A stretch of DNA of 64,000 bases from Sacculina carcini (GCA_916048095.2 OU696591.1:7342499-7406498), one strand, 5' to 3'; counted from the stretch's first letter, positions 12,561 to 25,309 are shown. Notes: a model not told the origin generated them from the sequence alone. Translations and numbers: made by a program.

Positions 12561-12860
12561 ATGTGCGTGTATGTTCAGGCGTTGATAATGCACCAACGAG
12601 GCTGTGAACGCACGAATTTCTCATTCCTCAACTTAACGCTTTCTTGCAGACAGTCAGGTATGGAATTTTCCACGTGTTATTTGCCAAGTGGAAGGAGTGC
12701 GGGTCTCACGCAGATTATCGCCCGAACAATTATCATGTGTTTGTTGATGTTTGTTTTGTGCGTGTTTTCTGGCGCCGTGGCGTTTGTGATGTCATCATTT
12801 TGCTGGTGGACGTATGAACCAATGACGTGGTCGTTCACAATACATGAACTGCTTCTATGA
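12561..12860 (+). CDS. possible small membrane protein or exon
   Basis: Open frame with a good polypyrimidine tract and acceptor at cgctttcttgcag (to about 12652). It continues through MEFSTCYLPSGRSAGL, a hydrophobic stretch TIIMCLLMFVLCVFSGAVAF, and ends FTIHELLL then a stop. It could be a terminal exon of an unseen plus-strand gene or chance. No family is recognised. Confidence 0.25.
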   Translation: MCVYVQALIMHQRGCERTNFSFLNLTLSCRQSGMEFSTCYLPSGRSAGLTQIIARTIIMCLLMFVLCVFSGAVAFVMSSFCWWTYEPMTWSFTIHELLL

Positions 12861-13064
12861 ATTTATGCGCGTGCCTAATAGCGAAATGCTACACGTATAT
12901 TGCGAAAAACAATTATATCAATCAATAAGAAATATTTTATCTATTATATTTATTTGTCCTTATGTGTATCCGTGCATACCTGAATTATATTTTTGTGCAA
13001 ACTCATAATCGACACATGAAAGATTGTTCATGCAGTCGCTCTCATCACTTGTTAGCACGCGCTC

Positions 13065-13268
13065 TCACTCTCCCCACGGGCGATACGGGCGCATGCTGGA
13101 TTCTTCGTCCAGATCGTAGAATTCGGCGAAATCATTTTCTTCGTCGGGCAGAGGGGTCAGAACAAAACGCAGTAAGATAAGCAACAACACCAATCTGCAA
13201 GCGATAACATGTGAAATGGCAGCCATTAAACCACATCAATGCAGAATAGTTGAGAAAAGAAAATATGC

Positions 13269-13299
<31 letters not shown>

Positions 13300-16200
13300 C
13301 AGACAAATCCAGTAGCATGGGAAGAGTGCAAGCACTATTACCACCCGAAGGTGGCCCCATGTGTATGCCCCAGAGGCCAATGCACTTGTGTGTGTGCCCC
13401 ATGCACTTGTGTGTGTGCCCCATGCACTTGTGTGTGTGCCCCATGCACTTGTGTGTGTGCCCCATGCACTTGTGTGTGTGCCCCATGCACTTGTGTGTGT
13501 GCCCCATGCACTTGTGTGTGTGCCCCATGCACTTGTGTGTGTGCCCCATGCACTTGTGTGTGTGCCCCATGCACTTGTGTGTGTGCCCCATGCACTTGTG
13601 TGTGTGCCCCATGCACTTGTGTGTGTGCCCCATGCACTTGTGTGTGTGCCCCATGCACTTGTGTGTGTGCCCCATGCACTTGTGTGTGTGCCCCATGCAC
13701 TTGTGTGTGTGCCCCATGCACTTGTGTGTGTGCCCCATGCACTTGTGTGTGTGCCCCATGCACTTGTGTGTGTGCCCCATGCACTTGTGTGTGTGCCCCA
13801 TGCACTTGTGTGTGTGCCCCATGCACTTGTGTGTGTGTGCCCCATGCACTTGTGTGTGTGTGCCCCATGCACTTGTGTGTGTGTGCCCCATGCACTTGTG
13901 TGTGTGTGACCCATGCACTTGTGTGTGTGCCCCATGCACTTGTGTGTGTGCCCCATGCACTTGTGTGTGTGCCCCATGCACTTGTGTGTGTGCCCCATGC
14001 ACTTGTGTGTGTGCCCCATGCACTTGTGTGTGTGCCCCATAATTGTAGTGCCCTAAAGATTCAGAGAGAAAGAGAGTTCGAAAAGAAAAAAGTATAGAAA
14101 GATAGTTGGAAAGAAAATAATAAATATATTTATTCACTAGAACAGAAATAATAAATTGTTACACTTTGTGTAAAGAAATAACTACCAGAATGTGACTAAA
14201 TTGTATTTTACAAGCTGTTGATTGGCTTCTAAATAAATGTTGTTTGTTGTATTGTTGTTTATCTATTGTTGTTGTTACTTGTTGTTGTTATTCACTGGGT
14301 AAGAGGCAAAATATACTCAGATGTATATTTATGTGTATGTTATATTCGAAGGCAAATTGCCCTAAATTTATTTACACCAAGATGATAACTACAGTTGATT
14401 ATGTAACTACCAAATTCTCAAACAGTTTTCGTCAAGACTGAGCTCTCATCTGCTGAAACAGTTCGCTATTTAATGCTCAGCTGTGAATGCTGACAAGACA
14501 ACAACAACAACAACAACAAAACATGTATTTCATATAGCGCTCTAATTATCATAGGCGCGAGGAACGGCTAGCTATAAAATGTATACAATGTGGAATAAAC
14601 AAAACAGTATCGCATAAACAAAAATATAAGCAGCGATATACTATGAAGGAACAATTGAAAATAACTATGGATGAAAAAAAAATCAAAAAAAAATCAAACA
14701 GTTATTCACACAATATAATTATTCATCAGAGGAGACACCGAGAAGATATGTACAAAGAGAAGTGGAAAAAGACCTGTAAGAGAGAGAAGATCGAATTTTA
14801 AGAGGAAGTTCATTGAACAAACGAGGTCCAGAGAAAAAAAGAGATTTCGAAGACCAGGTGGAGTCGTTGAGAGCACGGGGACAGAAGAGACTACGTGATA
14901 GTGAGCGGCCCGGACGATCAGAAACAGTAAGAAGAGAACGGAGATAAGGAGGAGCAGAGTCGGAGTGGATGATCTTGAAGATGATGCAGCAAACCTTGTG
15001 ATGGATTCGCTGCCGTGCAGGAAGCCATCCAAGTTGGCGGATGAATTTCGAGGTGGGAGTTCTCGGTGGAAGAAAAAAAACAAAACGGCAAGATTGGTTT
15101 ATAATTTTCTGAAGCGAGCGTATATTTTTACAAGAAACATGAAGATAAAGAGAGTTACAATAGTCTAACCTGGAGAAAATTAAGGACTGTACAAGTGTGA
15201 TTGCTGTAGCATTATCAAGGAATCGACGGATAGGATAAAGTTGGCGGAGAATAAGACGACAGGAGCGAGTCACACGTGATATGTTAATTGAGAAAGAGAG
15301 ATTGTGATCAAAATGTACACCAAGATCACGAACACACTGAGATAGGGGTAATGGAATTATTGGAGGAGATAATTTGGGAGGATGAAACACAATATATTCA
15401 GACTTGGAATGGTTCAAAAGTAGATGGCGTGATGAAGCTCAGGATGTAATATTATTCAAAACCGCAGAAATGAAATTTTCTGAAAATTTTGAGATAGGAA
15501 AGTACAGCTGTAGATCATCCGCATAAATGTGGTAAGAAATAGGAAAACGATGAAGAATTGGACAGAGAGAAGACATATACAAATTGAACAATAACGGACC
15601 CAATATTGATCCCTGAGGTACGCCACTGGAAAGTTTTACAGAACTCGAAAAAGTGGAATTAGAGCGAACAGAATAAGAACGATTAGAAAAGTATGACTTC
15701 ATCAATGAAAGAGCCGTAGAAGAGAGTCCAATAGCGGCAAGGTCGTCACACAAAATTGCATGATCGACGAGGTCAAATGCCGAAGAGAGATCCAGCAGAA
15801 CAAGCAGAACAGAGTCACCAGAGGCAAAATGATTGAAGATATCGTTCAATAGGTGCAAAAGGAGAGATTCAGTGGAACGATTAGATACAAAGCCAGATTG
15901 AAAAGGATCGAGAACGGTGTTTATCAAAGGTGATAATTGCTCGTGTATGGCCGACTCCAGCAGCTTGGCAGTGAAGCTCAGAACGGAAACAGGGCGGTAA
16001 TTACCAGGACAGTTAGGGTCAAGAGTGGGTTTTTTCAGTATTGGTGTGACAATAGCAGATTTATCAGCAAAAAATAAACCATGTAGAAAAGAAGAATTGA
16101 TGAGATGGGAAAAAATGGGGGAAAGGAGGTGAATGGAGTCAGACAAAGCAGAGAAATTAATCGGATCGAGAGGACAACGAGAAATTTTAAGTTTTTTAAT

Positions 16201-19200
16201 AAGGCGAGAAGTATGAGCTACCGAGATATGGGAGAAACTAGACAGAGTGGAGGATGAAGTAGTATGAGTGAGAACTGTAGTGGTTGTAGGAAGTAGGCAC
16301 GAACCGAATTTAGTTTTTGAGGGAAGAATTGAGCAAAAGTAGAAGCCGAAATAGGATTGGGAGAGGAGCTGCCAACTGTCAACTGTTTTAGAGTGGACCA
16401 CTGACGTGAAGGAGAACGAGCACAGTCTGCAAGGCGTGACTTATAAAAATCGGCTTTGGCCGTGGTCAGTGCAGAAAGAAACGAATGTCGAGCAGAGCAA
16501 AAAGAGTCCCAGTCACTAGGCAACCGAGAGCGACGCCACCTACGCTCAAGACGGCGGGACGAAGTTCGCATATGAACTAAGTCCGACGAAAGCCACGGAG
16601 GGGGACGGGTTTGTGAGCGAACACGACGAGTGATCAGTGGAAATAATCGTTCATTGATCTCACTGAGAGAAGATGACAGAAAATCAAACACAAATTTGGG
16701 ATGAAAGCCGTGGTAGGTAATGGGAGGCAAAAGAGAGGAGATCAAAGATTGAAAAATGATAGGACAGAACGACCTGTAATCACGTGCGGAAAAGATGTAG
16801 GGCCCCTTGAATGGTGCGGGAGGAGAATAGTATAATTGGCAAGAAAGGAGAGAATGATCGGAAAAAGTATTGTCGGGAGGAAATGTGAGTGTATCATAAA
16901 GACGAAACTTGCTCAAAGTCGAAGGGTAAATGATAATGTCGAGAACATGGCCAGCTGTGTGAGTAGGAGTGGAATTTGATATCACCAAGTTATGAGAATT
17001 AAGAAGTGAAAGAAAATCGGACGCAAAAGGATTAGCCAGAGGATTGTCGAGCCAGAAATTAAAGTCGCCGACAATTATGAAGTTATCCAAAAAGAATTGA
17101 GAGAATTTAAATATAAGAGAATCAAACTCGTCAAGAAACATGGGTGTAGTACCAGGGTGATTTGGGCGATATACAATTAAAATTCCCAATTTTGGCATGG
17201 AGGGTAAAGATAAAGATAGCGGCAAGAATTCAAAAGCTTGTGAAGTAAATTGAGCGACAGCAAGTATAGAAAATGAAAGAGTTGACTTATATACTATACT
17301 TAAACCGCCACCGGAGGATTTGATAGACCCGGAAGAAGAGCGAGGAGCATGCAGTACGCTGTAAGTAGCAGGGAGATTAGCTGAGAAAGAACCGAAATCA
17401 GTATCCAGGAGCCATGTTTCGACCAGGCATAGAAAAGCAAAGTTATGAGACAGTAAAAGCTCGGAGATATATGGACACTTATTCCTAGCCGAGCGTATGT
17501 TGAGTAAGCCCAGCAGGCTGTTGTGCGAATAATCAGGATCAGCAGACTTGCAGAACAGTTGCACAGGAAAACCATTTGTAGAAGATAACGGTGTGGTGGG
17601 AATATCAGCTGAAGACATTAGTCATTGGTCACATGACGAACGCAGTGGAGATACGGAAACGGACTGATCAACGCTACATTGCTCAGCTAACAGCGTCCGA
17701 CTACTCAGGGCGTTTCGGACAGCGACGAGTGAGGGACACTGGGGCGAGAACGATGAGTGATCATGCGGACGATTAGACTGACGACTGTTGACACAGCACA
17801 CTGAGGACTTATCTGGACAATCCTTTGACAGATGAGACCCCGCGCAAATGCCACAACACGTATGATTTCTTGGGGAGCAGCGGGATGACGTGTGTCCAAG
17901 ACGAGCACAGCGGTGACATCGTGCCACCCAGAAGCGGTCATACACAGGGCATGACGTCAGATCGACGAATAGACGATCACCAGCCCTCTTGATGGACTGG
18001 CGGACCGCCGGCGACACTGATAGAACTCCGAGACCAGCACCAGCGCGCGTCTTTGAAATGAAGAGTACCTTCAAGTCCGCTGGCGAGGCATCATCTAAAA
18101 CCGAATTTTTCAGCCGAATAGATGTTGCAAGACTCTCCGGCGTCGAGTCAAGTGGGATATTGACCACTGTGACTTTCGGCTGCAGCATAGGAGCAGGGAT
18201 AGCGACCTTCACGTCATGCATGTTATTGCGAACAGATGCAGCCACCCGGTCCACCTGTTCCTGAGAGCCACACTTCAGCACGATTTTGTTGTCAGAATAT
18301 CTTGCTGCGAGAATAGGCTCAGTCTTCAGGACCGATCTGAGCTCGTCCTGGTGAATTTTGTGTTCGCCGGCACGCACGACTACGGTATACGATCGTTTCA
18401 CGGGTGCGTGGGTGCGGTGTGGGGCGAGACACTCTGTTACGCTGGCTGGTTTACCGCAGGTGTGTAGACCGATGGTCGTTTCCATGGTCGTCACTGACGT
18501 CTTTATGTCAGTGAGCTGGCTGCATATTTCCGACAATTTCTCCGCTGGAGGAGACTGCTTAAATGAGCAAAATTCATTCTTGCAGGTTGGGCAGATCCAG
18601 AACAAGCGATGCTTTTTAATTGCATTCAATGCAGGGGTGGATAGAGCAGCGCAAGATGCGTGGAACGACTCACTACAACCCTGGCACTGTATATACGCCC
18701 CTGATTTGAGCGAGTCACCACAGTGACAAACACGGTCGGCAGAGGGAGGAGCAGCAGCAGAGGGCATGGCTAATCCCTTGTCCGAACAGGGGAAGCACAC
18801 ACAAGATCAACACAAAGATAGGAGAACCCACGAAAACACAACCACACACGGCGACGACTGAAACACGACTGAGTCGTCAATGACACGACACGACAATGTC
18901 GTATTGCGTTGATTATGCTGTCTACACGTGCCTACGAGCCTGTGTATGTGTATGTGTGGAGTTATTGTGACGGTTGTACTGTATTTACAAGTATATTTGT
19001 CTTACATGCATCTCGAGCCTATACTTTGATAGCAAAAGTGGCAATAAATTTCATTTCATTAAGCATTAATTGCCTTTTCGTTATTTATTTAATAGCACTT
19101 TATAATACTATTAAATTGTATGTTTGAAAAACACATGAATGAATAAAGGTTTTAATCATAAATATTTAGTAAATTTCATAAGAGTTTATGGAATTCTTGT

Positions 19201-19625
19201 AACCGATGAGCCGCCTGCTTATTTTTAATGAAACACGCCCATGTGTGCATAGCTTTATTTTGAGGCTGTGGTGCCATGTCTGTTTGGGTAGTTGAGTACA
19301 GATTGTAAATTTATCTAATTACGATGCAAATCGTCACATTATTCACTATATATTCATATATTCACTGTCAAATTGATACAACGTCTCCAAAAATTTTCAG
19401 GGTGAATGTGTCATATTTTCTCTCATTTTGCATTCGAAAATTCGAAATTGTTATGAGTGCTCATATTTGTTTTATTGTTGAATTTTCTTGAATAAGGCAT
19501 AATTATTGACTCGATCAATACTCTTAGTGTGTGTGTGTGTGTGTATTATATCGAAATGTTGGTACTTACATGCCCCCAGCAATCGCTAGTACCACAGCAG
19601 TCACACCCACCAGTATTGATGTATT
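13065..19625 (-). CDS. Gene A: single-pass membrane protein, 3' exons
   Basis: Exon 19570-19625 (56 bp, acceptor attatgcag, donor gtaagt) encodes NTSILVGVTAVVLAIAGG and ends in phase 2. It joins 13065-13194 (acceptor gcttgcag), where AT plus A restores Ile. The second exon reads LVLLLILLRFVLTPLP, then an acidic tail DEENDFAEFYDLDEE and RPYRPWGE before TGA. The join makes one continuous hydrophobic helix of about 25 residues followed by an acidic cytoplasmic tail. This indicates a type I protein. The 6.4-kb intron holds a LINE and a 21-bp minisatellite. The upstream extracellular part probably includes exons near 25.3-25.9 kb. The architecture is identical in A2, B and C. The family is not recognised. 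Confidence 0.7.
13377..14040. repeat. 21-bp minisatellite, about 31 copies
   Basis: Unit tgcacttgtgtgtgtgcccc plus a. A block of longer units with an extra GT lies at about 13828-13920. It sits in the transmembrane intron of gene A. All frames stay open because 21 is a multiple of three; these frames are not genes. Confidence 0.97.
14041..14497. other. AT-rich intronic spacer
   Basis: Between the 21-bp array and the LINE 3' end. It holds short ttg/gtt runs at 14255-14290. Nothing else was seen. Confidence 0.5.
14719..17618 (-). pseudogene. LINE ORF2: endonuclease and reverse transcriptase, lightly damaged
   Basis: The endonuclease (17618 to about 16850) has LLGLLNIRSARNK, VETWLLD, IVGDFNFWLD, and SDHSLLSCQ. 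The reverse transcriptase has PGNYRPVSVLSF, LLDLSSAFDLVDH, SGVPQGSILGPLLF and the active-site box HIYADDLQLY (about 15515). A C-terminal SGPRLFNELPLKIR tail follows, ending at 14719. Damage: a frameshift near 16300 between the endonuclease linker and RT, and an in-frame TGA at 15439-15441, probably from TGG. Both are simple recent lesions. Confidence 0.87.
17622..18767 (-). CDS. LINE ORF1 protein: PHD finger plus zinc knuckles
   Basis: Intact frame of about 381 residues from the inner Met at 18767; an earlier in-frame ATG is at 18800. A PHD finger occupies about residues 13-63 (CHCGDSL...CQGCSESFHASC...WICPTC). A middle region has an RNA-recognition-like pattern (TVVNIPLDSTPESLA). Then come two CCHC knuckles, CHRCARLGHTSSRC and CGICAGSHLSKDC. 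PHD-bearing ORF1 proteins are known in CR1-group LINEs and bind nucleic acid in the retrotransposition RNP. The stop TGA is followed three bases later by the ORF2 ATG in the same frame, suggesting reinitiation or readthrough. Confidence 0.85.
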   Translation of the reverse strand: MPSAAAPPSADRVCHCGDSLKSGAYIQCQGCSESFHASCAALSTPALNAIKKHRLFWICPTCKNEFCSFKQSPPAEKLSEICSQLTDIKTSVTTMETTIGLHTCGKPASVTECLAPHRTHAPVKRSYTVVVRAGEHKIHQDELRSVLKTEPILAARYSDNKIVLKCGSQEQVDRVAASVRNNMHDVKVAIPAPMLQPKVTVVNIPLDSTPESLATSIRLKNSVLDDASPADLKVLFISKTRAGAGLGVLSVSPAVRQSIKRAGDRLFVDLTSCPVYDRFWVARCHRCARLGHTSSRCSPRNHTCCGICAGSHLSKDCPDKSSVCCVNSRQSNRPHDHSSFSPQCPSLVAVRNALSSRTLLAEQCSVDQSVSVSPLRSSCDQ

Positions 19626-20934
19626 CTGCATAATAAACAGCACGTTATAATCGAGTTAAAAATATGGTAAAATATACGCAAAAATATCGTGCGATAGAAA
19701 TATCGTCTGTCATTGTGTTCTTTATATATTCTTAATCAGTTTTAATGTTCGCTTCTTAATTATACAATTGTAGAGATTGTCCATGGTAAAAATGGTCGTC
19801 ACATACCATTATTAAGAATGATTTTTCTCGATGAATATCTCGATGATCTTAGTTCACTGCGCCTCGTATTTTGATATTATTTTCAATTGTGACAAATTCT
19901 CCACTGGTTGGTATCCATTGTGAGGAGACTGCGACACGAAACTTTCTGATTGCACACTGCATCGATGGCCTTAAATAACGGCCAAATTTGAGCCAAGCAA
20001 ATAAATTTCAAATAGAAAACCAATATGTCAACGGTGTTGGTCAGTGAACTTTGCATAATATATTGTCAAATGTCGAAGAAGACAAATTCAATCAAACAAC
20101 TGCATCAAAACACCTTGAAATTTAATATATTGCTGCCGAAAGCAATAATGTTGTTGTGTTCGCGGTGACATTTACAATTATTGTGAGTTTAATGCGAGTG
20201 TTGTTGGTTCAGTGTATTTGATGTCAGCTGTCAAGTCATTTCAGCTACATGCTGTTTTCACTTATACCGGGAGTAGCATACGGCTCATCAGCGTTGCCCG
20301 GTCGTTCCATGGAGCTTTTTCAAAAATGTTTGAAAATGGAAAAAGATGGGAGAGGGAAATACATACATACTTATATTATTATACATACTTATATTATATA
20401 ACATACATACTTATATTGCTTGGCTCATTATGTATTTGTAGCCAACTTGGTTATTTTGATAGTAGGCTAATATAGATATATACAACATGTGTTGCCTTCA
20501 TTATAAGGCTTATTCAAAGCTTTTAATTTTTTCCGCTCCAGACATATTTGTTTTTTGTCCAATATGACTCTTTCAACATTTTGGGTTACCGACCCCTGAC
20601 TTATACTGTCTGGGAAAATTGTGTACAATTTTCCGTCAATTTAAACTGAGATATAAATTAATTAAGTTTTTATACTCTGGTAAATTCTTAAATAAGTTTT
20701 CAAGGTATTTTAAGGTGAAGTATTTAAATAGAAATAATTAAATATAAATATAAGTAAGAATTAAAGAAAGAAAAAAGAATAATTCTGGTAAATTATTTCG
20801 TATTTTAAATAGAAATAATATAAATTCGGTGTTTCAAACTAGTTTCTTATAATTCCAATGGATGTCAGCACAAAGACAAACACACATTGTTACAGTGTTG
20901 GCGAGAAATAATTGTGTTTACTCTCACTGTTTTT
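18871..20934. other. AT-rich DNA around the gene A transmembrane exon
   Basis: Apart from the 56-bp exon at 19570-19625 I see only AT-rich sequence, a short (GT)n at 19528-19545 and tacatactta repeats at 20365-20415. Confidence 0.5.
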
Positions 20935-22126
20935 CAGGGTTGGCTGATTTAAATCAATTGATTTAAAAAAAATCAAATATTTAAATCAAATTCAGTTATT
21001 TTATTCATTTTACAAATATTGTGCGGTTTTACTAAGTGATACCTTACCGGGGGTGGCTTATTCAAATCAGGCTGGTCTAAATGGTTTAAATATACCAATT
21101 TGTTATCAGTGACACAAATCAAACACTGTTAGTGGATAGTTCAGAATCTACATTAGTGCTGTTCACCGGATTTTACATGTATGTAAAATCTGCAACAACA
21201 AAATTTGCATTTGCATTTTCTTTCAAAATGTACGTAATTTTTTTACACATATTACTTGATGGCTTCACATAATTAATTCATTTACATGTGTCAGTAAAAT
21301 TGCAGAAGAGTTTCCTTCTTGATATAAATGTTAGTATTTATAACATTTACTAATAGCTTGGTGCAATGCTTAATCACATTGGTAAAGTAAAAGCTGAACA
21401 CTAAAGTATGCACATATTATTCAAAACATCAAAAAACATCATGACTAATGTGGACAAGACACGTCATTTTGTGTGGAGTTTGCGTATCCTAATTCATAGC
21501 CTTAAACAAAAAACTAATTTGGCAGACTTCTCGACTCCCGTTCCTAAGCGGTTCTTCACTTTGGAGTGGACCAGCCCATAGGAAGAGAACACTCTCTCCA
21601 CTCCGGAGGACGAGGCAACTGCTGTCAGTAATTGCCGCACCGAAGTTATGACTTCATCATCTAGAAAACTTGAGTGTGATTCCCACCACTCGATGGCAGA
21701 CAGCTTTTCGGTAACAGATTCAGCGAACTTGAACTGTTGAAAAGGCGGCGACTTTGCCTGCAACTTCATAATGATGGGCACCAGCTTCTTATGCTCCACG
21801 TTAGCGTACTCCATTGCAGAGCAAATCTCTTCTTGAGACAGACGTCTACCTTGCAATGAAGGATGAAGCATGCTGGCGAGCAGATGAGCGTCGCACATCA
21901 TCTAGTGCAGTGGTTCTTAACCGGGGGTGCTCGCACCCCCTAGGGGTGCGTGGCCCATTCTTAGGGGGTGCGAGGATGCCTATGAAAAATTAACATCAGG
22001 TAAGAATGATAATAATGACGTTTAATATACGAAAAAGTAAAAAATCAAAAAAATCGATTTAAATAAAAAAATCTGATTTAAATCAAATAAATCCGATTTT
22101 TTTATTTAAAAAAAACAGCGACCCTG
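20935..22126 (-). mobile_element. hAT-family DNA transposon, decayed
   Basis: The left end cagggttggctgatttaaat and right end (reverse complement cagggtcgctg) are imperfect inverted repeats, each followed by palindromic gatttaaatc sequence. The flanking 8 bp, ctgttttt and ctgttctt, match at 7 of 8, the target-duplication length of hAT elements. The inside carries a C-terminal hAT transposase fragment and a nested piece of another element starting at 21907 (cagtggttcttaaccggggg), also hAT-like. Confidence 0.82.
21494..21901 (-). pseudogene. hAT transposase C-terminal dimerisation region, fragment
   Basis: 135 residues: CDAHLLASMLHPSLQG, then EWWESHSSFLDDEV, LLTAVASSSGVERVFSSYG and KVKNRLG. 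This is the classic hAT C-terminal dimerisation motif (SSSGVERVFS). The N-terminal catalytic part is absent; sequence of a different hAT end abuts the fragment at 21902-21907. It cannot encode an active enzyme. Confidence 0.85.
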
Positions 22127-24090
22127 CTGTTCTTACACCCTCACTAATTTGTGAAATTCCAGTTTATTTCCCCTTGTTATCATCTCTTTTTTATCATATT
22201 ATTTCTAGATATTAGTCTTTTCTCATACGCTTCGCATTGTAAACTGGTTGAAAGGTGTGTAATCAAGCAAAGCACGTGGTGAAATAAAACTTGTCGATCC
22301 TTCGATTCTTTTTAAGGCAATGCAATTGTTAAATTTGGTTTGTACGTTGTGAATGGTACTGACACATGGTATAACATAAGTCCCGGTCCACTCAGTGTGG
22401 TTTTTGTGCATAAAATACATCAGAGGAGACACACATTCCACACTGAATCGTACCAATTAGTAATTCATTACGCGACACAAATATATCCTCCAGTCAGTGT
22501 TTATTGTTATCGCTTCATGCAAACGTATCGACAGATTATGTAGAACCAAAGACACCTCGATAACTCATAACAGAATAACATATTTTGTCGTACATGTGCA
22601 CGCGTGCGCTAGTGAATTACTGTTAGCATTAGTAATTTTGTGTAAATAAGTAATATTTCCTGCTAGTCAGATATACATGATGGGAAGAACAGCAGTCAAG
22701 CCTCGATTAGTTCAGTGTTTCAGTGATGGCTCACTTGTTACCTTTATGCGTCTACTTTGTGAAAACAGTCAATATTTTCTCAAGAGAAGCAGTAACTGCC
22801 CTCTCGTTTGCGTCATTTTTACGAGGTCTGCAGGAATACTAGAGAGGTATAGAGGCATTGAGATATAAGCCGAGTGAAGACGCATTAAACCAATGTTTCC
22901 ATGGATCTGTGCGGTGAGCTCCACAATGAGCTCATGTCTTGCAGCGGAATATAAGATCCGACCACGGCGGCATCCTCGCTCCTTTCAAAATGGTGCAGTG
23001 AAAAAGTGATGAAACACAGAATTAACCTGCTCACATCAAACAATCACATAACACACACACACACACATTGATGAGATGAAATTATATGTAGATATGTAGC
23101 ATCATTGCCAGCTTAATACAGCAATGTGTGGGTGTATATCAGAGTCTGGTTTGATATGTTTAATTGAAGATGGGCTTGGGCTTGGGTATGGGCTTGCGTT
23201 GACCCTGATGCGTGTACATATTTGAAACAAACATTACACAAAATATGATGAAGCTTGAAATGTTTTTGTCTAAAATACGTCTTATTATATAAATATGCAC
23301 CAGCTTAATACGCTCATGTAAACTTGTTCTCATTACAAAATCAGATTGCCGCTTCATATTCTAGCCACACACACGCACACACACACACAAACCCTCACAC
23401 ACACACAACAATATATTAGGTTCATTATCGTGAATTCTTATTGATCTAGAACATCAGTCGAGAAATGTTGAAAAACAAAACCTCGTTTGATGAATTATAC
23501 AAGCATATTACATTTGTGTGTTTGTATATATTGTTTGAGGCAAGGCTGTTTGTATGGAAAACTCACAGGAACATTCCCATACAGCTGCATAGAGATAGCA
23601 TGACGATGGGAAATACTCGAATCTGCAGCAACACACGATTTCAGCAGCGCAATTATCACTCAATGTGATGAATCAACCAATTGACCAAGTTACGCCTGGT
23701 CTACAAGATCAATATACAAAATTAATTCGAGCATTATGTCTGAATTCACTCGACGTCATCATTTCTATGGAAATATCAATGAAATTACACGTGACAAACT
23801 GCTAGTTCTTCAAGCATTGATAATTTTTTCCAGACAAAATTTTAAACGCTGATTTGTTGATAGCAACACTGAACTGACATGTGTATTAGCACCGTCATAT
23901 TCCCCAGTGTTTTTGTGTTTATATATGAAAACATAATTAATCACTTGAGTGATGTTGTAATGACGTGTTCATTTGACTGTCTTAATGCTTACACAACGGC
24001 ACCTAGACTAGCTAACTATGTACCTAGGTAGTCTAACTTTGTCTAGGTGGTGTTAGTTTAGGTGATGTTGAGCTAGTATAGGCGGCGTTA
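22127..24090. other. AT-rich intronic or intergenic DNA
   Basis: Unique AT-rich sequence with a few short (CA)n runs (23047-23068, 23365-23410). Several 60-80 residue frames are open but none has convincing splice context. Confidence 0.45.
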
Positions 24091-24457
24091 ACAGGTAAAG
24101 GCCTCAAGTGACAGCTGCTACACGGGAAGAAGCCGAAGCTTATGAACACACACAGGTGTACCCCGTGCAGCTCGCTGCCACCGCAGAACCAACCCTCTAC
24201 ACGCTATGACGCCACAAGAACGGAAGTCGTATTAGAGAGGGCCACCTCCCCAGAATGCATGACACAACACATGACTGATATCTGGTACCATAATTTACTG
24301 CTGGGTAAGAATTAGGTGGCGGTATTCTCAAAGAATCCCTGACCCACACACACGGTAAATTCTCAAAGAATTGTCCATGAAATTCTCCTCGGTCGGGTTT
24401 TGAACCGCGGACCCTCCGCTTGTGAGGTGAGTGTGCTACCACTACACCACGGAGTCC
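24090..24457 (-). mobile_element. tRNA-Val-derived SINE, copy 1
   Basis: Minus-strand head ggactccgtggtgtagtggt..., with a cctcacaagc anticodon-like loop (CAC) and a ggttcaaaacccg T-loop, as in tRNA-Val. The body (gctgccacc, cttcttcccgtgtagcagct) and tail match copy 2 at 48.8 kb on the other strand. It lies in an intron of gene A. Confidence 0.85.
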
Positions 24458-24767
24458 AACAAAGCGTTGAGCTATTGCAGCGTGGTGTAGTAATGGTGAT
24501 GTAATATAGACGTAATGCCGACGTCTAAGTGACGTGTGAATCTGGATATGCTAGTTAATATGTGGATGTGATGCGATGCCAATATGGATGTGATGTGAAG
24601 TCAGTGTGAATATGATGTGGAGACGTAAGCATGAATGTTAAGTGGATGTGCTATCACGCTATCGTCACGTGGTAGCAATTACCATAATGAGTGTTATACA
24701 CAATACTTTGTTCAATCAGCATTTTCTTTAATCACCAGTTTCTTGGCTTATCAAGCCTGACTGCTAC

Positions 24768-24768
24768 A

Positions 24769-24811
<43 letters not shown>

Positions 24812-25026
24812 ACACACATACACACAGACACACACAGCATAGAAACACACATCAGCATAGACACACACACACACACACAAACAAACATACACACACACAC
24901 ACACAGCATACACACACACATCAGCATAGACACACACACACACACATACACACACACATCAGCATACACACACACATCAGCATACACACACATCTCAGCA
25001 CACACACACACATACACACACACACC
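24768..25026. repeat. CA-rich microsatellite with atcagcatag blocks
   Basis: CA dinucleotides interspersed with a recurring cacatcagcata motif. Confidence 0.95.
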
Positions 25027-25309
25027 TTTTTCCACACGTATGTATGCAGACACAGCAACTACAAAAACAACAAAACACTTGAAAATGACATTTCATATTT
25101 TTAGCTTAAGAATGACATTTTATGTGGAAAATATTGTCATATGATGACATCAGATTCCCAAATCTAGTGATTACACATGATTCGCCGCTGATTTATAATG
25201 TCGTGTGAGTGTGGAGTGAGTGAGTCAGTTACAAGTGGCGGTTGTGTGTGGATCAAGTGTGTTTGCGTTGTGCTGGCGCAGCGTTTCGCGAGTGAATTCT
25301 GGTATTTTA

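Larger units (their letters stand above)
14498..18870 (-). mobile_element. near-full-length CR1/L2-like LINE
   Basis: Two coding regions are in order, with a 5' leader above 18770 and a 3' UTR below 14719. The 3' UTR carries the agcgctatat motif common near the 3' end of CR1/L2-group LINEs. It closes with a (GTT)n tail at 14498-14520. ORF1 has PHD and zinc-knuckle motifs; ORF2 has endonuclease and reverse transcriptase. Only one frameshift and one in-frame stop were seen, so the copy is young. It lies inside an intron of gene A, in the same orientation. Exact 5' boundary and target duplication were not resolved. Confidence 0.88.

Noticed and set aside
13226-14137. GAHTQVH / CMGHTHK repeat proteins
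   Set aside because: 21-bp minisatellite open in all frames; intronic.
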